From Saccharospirillum salsuginis (GTDB lineage Bacteria > Pseudomonadota > Gammaproteobacteria > Pseudomonadales > Natronospirillaceae): 64,000 bases of DNA. The notes below the pieces were generated by a model, which worked only from the letters and a program-made list of their open reading frames with translations, was not told the origin of the DNA and made no database searches. The first letter of the stretch is position 1; every line of letters starts with the position of its first letter. Location of the stretch: positions 310,001-374,000 of the forward strand of contig NZ_BMXR01000002.1 in assembly GCF_014651855.1 (NCBI RefSeq), given 5' to 3'. This document shows, in pieces, positions 62,158-64,000 of the stretch. Made by a program: the position numbers and the translations under genes.

Positions 62158-63168
62158 ATGCTGACCCGCATGCTGGCGGTATTCAACGCCCGCAACCGAG
62201 AATTCTGGCGCGATCGCAGTTCACTGTCCTGGAACCTGGCCTTCCCGTTCCTGCTGGTGTTCGGCTTCTATTTCATCTTCGGGCAGGGCATGCCGATGTT
62301 CAAAGTCGGCGTGATCAGCGACCAGGATGCCTACATCACCAAGCCGCGATTCATGTCGTTGAACCATGTCCAGTTTGTGCCCTACGAGGACCTGGATGTG
62401 GCCGTTCAACGGGTGCGTCGCCATCAGATCGATCTGTTGATGGATCTGGACGAACGGCGGTATTGGGTCAACGAGGAGAGTCGCAACGGGTACATGGCCG
62501 AACGCTTGCTGGTCTCCGAGGATCCGGACTTCCAGCGGCGCCTGGTGCGCGGTGAACCGATCCGCTATGTCGATTGGGTGCTGCCCGGCATCATCGGTAT
62601 GAACATCATGTTCAGTTCGCTGTTCGGGGTTGGCTACGCCATCGTCCGGTATCGCAAGAACGGAGTGCTTAAACGGCTGAAGGCGACGCCGTTGTCCGCG
62701 TTCGAGTTCGTCGGTGCCCAGATTCTGTCACGACTGCTGATGGTGTTGGTGATCGCCGCCATTCTCTTTTTCGGCAGCCATTGGGCGCTGGCGACCCTGA
62801 TGTTGGGCTCGTACGGCCCGCTGGTGCTGACCATTCTGCTGGGCGCTCTGGCGATGATTTCCCTGGGCCTGGCGGTCGCCAGCCGGACCCGCAGCGAGGA
62901 ATTGACCGGTGGTCTGCTGAACATGGCCACCTGGCCGATGATGGGGTTGTCGGAGGTCTGGTTCTCGCTGGAAGGCGCCCCCGAGAGCGTGCATCGCATC
63001 TCCGATCTGTTGCCGCTGACGCATCTGGTCTCGGCGGCGCGGGAGATCACCACCGAGGGCGCCACACTCCTGGAGGTGAGCGATCACTTACTCACCCTGG
63101 CCGGCATGTCGGCCGTTTTCCTGCTGATCGCCGCCGCCCTGTTCAATTGGGACAGCGATCATCGATGA
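62158..63168 (+). CDS. ABC-2 type exporter permease
   Basis: A 336-residue membrane protein. One N-terminal membrane segment (about 20-38) is followed by a large periplasmic loop (about 40-140) and five more segments at about 145-330 in the ABC-2 pattern, including GVLKRLKATPLSAFEFVGAQ, the coupling region. ATG 62158 is chosen over the TTG at 62155 because AGGGAGA is seven bases away. It forms one transporter with the preceding ATPase. Confidence 0.88.
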   Translation: MLTRMLAVFNARNREFWRDRSSLSWNLAFPFLLVFGFYFIFGQGMPMFKVGVISDQDAYITKPRFMSLNHVQFVPYEDLDVAVQRVRRHQIDLLMDLDERRYWVNEESRNGYMAERLLVSEDPDFQRRLVRGEPIRYVDWVLPGIIGMNIMFSSLFGVGYAIVRYRKNGVLKRLKATPLSAFEFVGAQILSRLLMVLVIAAILFFGSHWALATLMLGSYGPLVLTILLGALAMISLGLAVASRTRSEELTGGLLNMATWPMMGLSEVWFSLEGAPESVHRISDLLPLTHLVSAAREITTEGATLLEVSDHLLTLAGMSAVFLLIAAALFNWDSDHR

Positions 63169-63175
63169 CGCCATG

Positions 63176-63195
63176 GACGCCCCGATCGGGGCGTC
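63176..63195. terminator. hairpin between the convergent exporter and patatin genes
   Basis: GACGCCCC (63176-63183) pairs perfectly with GGGGCGTC (63188-63195) around GATC. It lies in the 42-bp gap between convergent genes; no T-run is present on either side, so function as a two-way terminator is only likely. Confidence 0.5.
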
Positions 63196-63210
63196 GTTAC
63201 AGCCCGGCGG

Positions 63211-64000
63211 CTACTTCACCTCGACGTCCGCCTGGGTTTCCTCCGCCGGCTCGTTGAGCTTTCTGCGCTCTTCGAACCGTTTCAAGGCTTCTTCGCACAA
63301 TCGATAGCCTTCATCGATCATCGCCTGAGACAGGTGGTAGTCGAAGAGCCCACCCATGCTGCGCGGCACCTCGATCATGATATCCGGCGGGTGGGCGGCC
63401 AGTTTCATGTGGGCGATGCTGTTCTGCATGGTGTCGATCGAGCGGGTCATCAGTTCCAGCAGACTCCATTGGCTCTGGGGTTCCTCGGTTTTTTCATCCT
63501 CCGACCACCACCGGTCGATAAAGCGGCTGATCGCGCGGTGAACGGTGTTTTGCGCTTCGTCGCTGAGTTTGACCGGCTGCTGCTTTTTGGGCTTGGACTT
63601 CGGCAGCATGGGGGTTTCTTCGCGGCCGTTCAGGTTGACGGCCAGGGTGAAGTCGGTGGTGGTGCGCAAGGTCGGTGCGATCGGGACCGGGTTCAGTACG
63701 CCGCCATCGACCAGCATCATGCCGCGATAGGTGTGCGGCCGGAATACCGAGGGGATGGCGATGGAGGCGCGGATGGCTTCGAACAGGGAGCCGTCGGTGA
63801 ACCAGATTTCCTTTTGGCGTTCGATGTCGACGGCGACGGCGGTGAATTCGACGGGCAGATCTTCGATTCGGGCGTCGCCGACCAATTTCTTGAGGACGTC
63901 CATGATTTTGTGGCCCTTGAACAGGCCGCCGCCATTGAACGACAGGTCGAGCAGGCGCAGGACGTCGGACCGCTCCAGGGCGCAGACCCAGCTTTGGTAG
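63211..64000 (-). CDS. patatin-like phospholipase, RssA type, N-terminus outside the window
   Basis: The last 263 codons of a patatin-like esterase; the frame is open to the window edge, so the start is outside. The catalytic Asp motif DGGVLNPVP is present at about 63690-63720, with AIRASIAIPSVFRP before it as in the RssA family. The GxSxG nucleophile would lie beyond the edge. The C-terminal half carries a Lys/Gln-rich loop (PKSKPKKQQPV) and a helical tail. Substrate unknown. Confidence 0.85.
   Translation of the reverse strand, partial: YQSWVCALERSDVLRLLDLSFNGGGLFKGHKIMDVLKKLVGDARIEDLPVEFTAVAVDIERQKEIWFTDGSLFEAIRASIAIPSVFRPHTYRGMMLVDGGVLNPVPIAPTLRTTTDFTLAVNLNGREETPMLPKSKPKKQQPVKLSDEAQNTVHRAISRFIDRWWSEDEKTEEPQSQWSLLELMTRSIDTMQNSIAHMKLAAHPPDIMIEVPRSMGGLFDYHLSQAMIDEGYRLCEEALKRFEERRKLNEPAEETQADVEVK

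Overview
The window is a chromosomal segment of a GC-rich gammaproteobacterium. Gene order points to the Pseudomonas/Oceanospirillales side of the class: aroB-damX-gltB-gltD-hemE, argH divergent from an algZ/algR pair, glnE next to ilvE, and the long translation block folP-glmM-tpiA-secG-tRNA-Leu-tRNA-fMet-rimP-nusA-infB-rbfA-truB-rpsO-pnp. A marine or halophilic Saccharospirillaceae/Marinobacter-like host would fit, but the genus is inference. Nearly all genes are core housekeeping genes. I see no prophage, insertion sequence, CRISPR array or defence island.

Layout. 0-10 kb: the end of aroB, a DamX-like SPOR protein, glutamate synthase (gltBD), AcpH and HemE. 10-15.5 kb: a penicillin-acylase-family hydrolase, ParC and a small ComFB-domain protein whose ribosome binding site lies in a strong hairpin. 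15.7-27 kb: a lone sugar-binding protein, hemCDXY, free-methionine-sulfoxide reductase and a glucose-type ABC importer whose own binding protein is a paralogue of the lone one. 27-32 kb: two convergent c-di-GMP enzymes, one apparently bifunctional and one with a degenerate GGDEF domain. 32-41 kb: argH, an AlgZ/AlgR-type two-component pair, a short SutA-like RNA polymerase-binding protein, glnE and ilvE. 41-47.8 kb: yhbY, rlmE-ftsH, folP-glmM, tpiA-secG. 47.8-57.8 kb: two tRNAs and the rimP-to-pnp translation and RNA-decay block. 58-64 kb: a membrane-anchored SH3 protein, a DnaT-like/lambda-P-like pair, an ABC-2 exporter and a patatin-like lipase cut by the window edge.

The most distinctive content is intergenic. 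At least eight elements of about 110-190 bp share one architecture: long, almost perfectly complementary arms whose sequence differs from copy to copy, closing a conserved core that folds into two small hairpins with ATGGA-type loops. The loops resemble CsrA/RsmA sites. Two further intergenic repeat types occur, one built around GTAGGTYGGATTA and one around GGCGGATATCGC. Other points of note are a truncated initiator-tRNA copy with an antisense anticodon arm between a strong promoter and the intact tRNA-fMet gene, a leader hairpin before pnp, a set of GTAACA/TGTTAC motifs next to both sugar-binding-protein genes, and intercistronic hairpins inside the sugar transporter operon.
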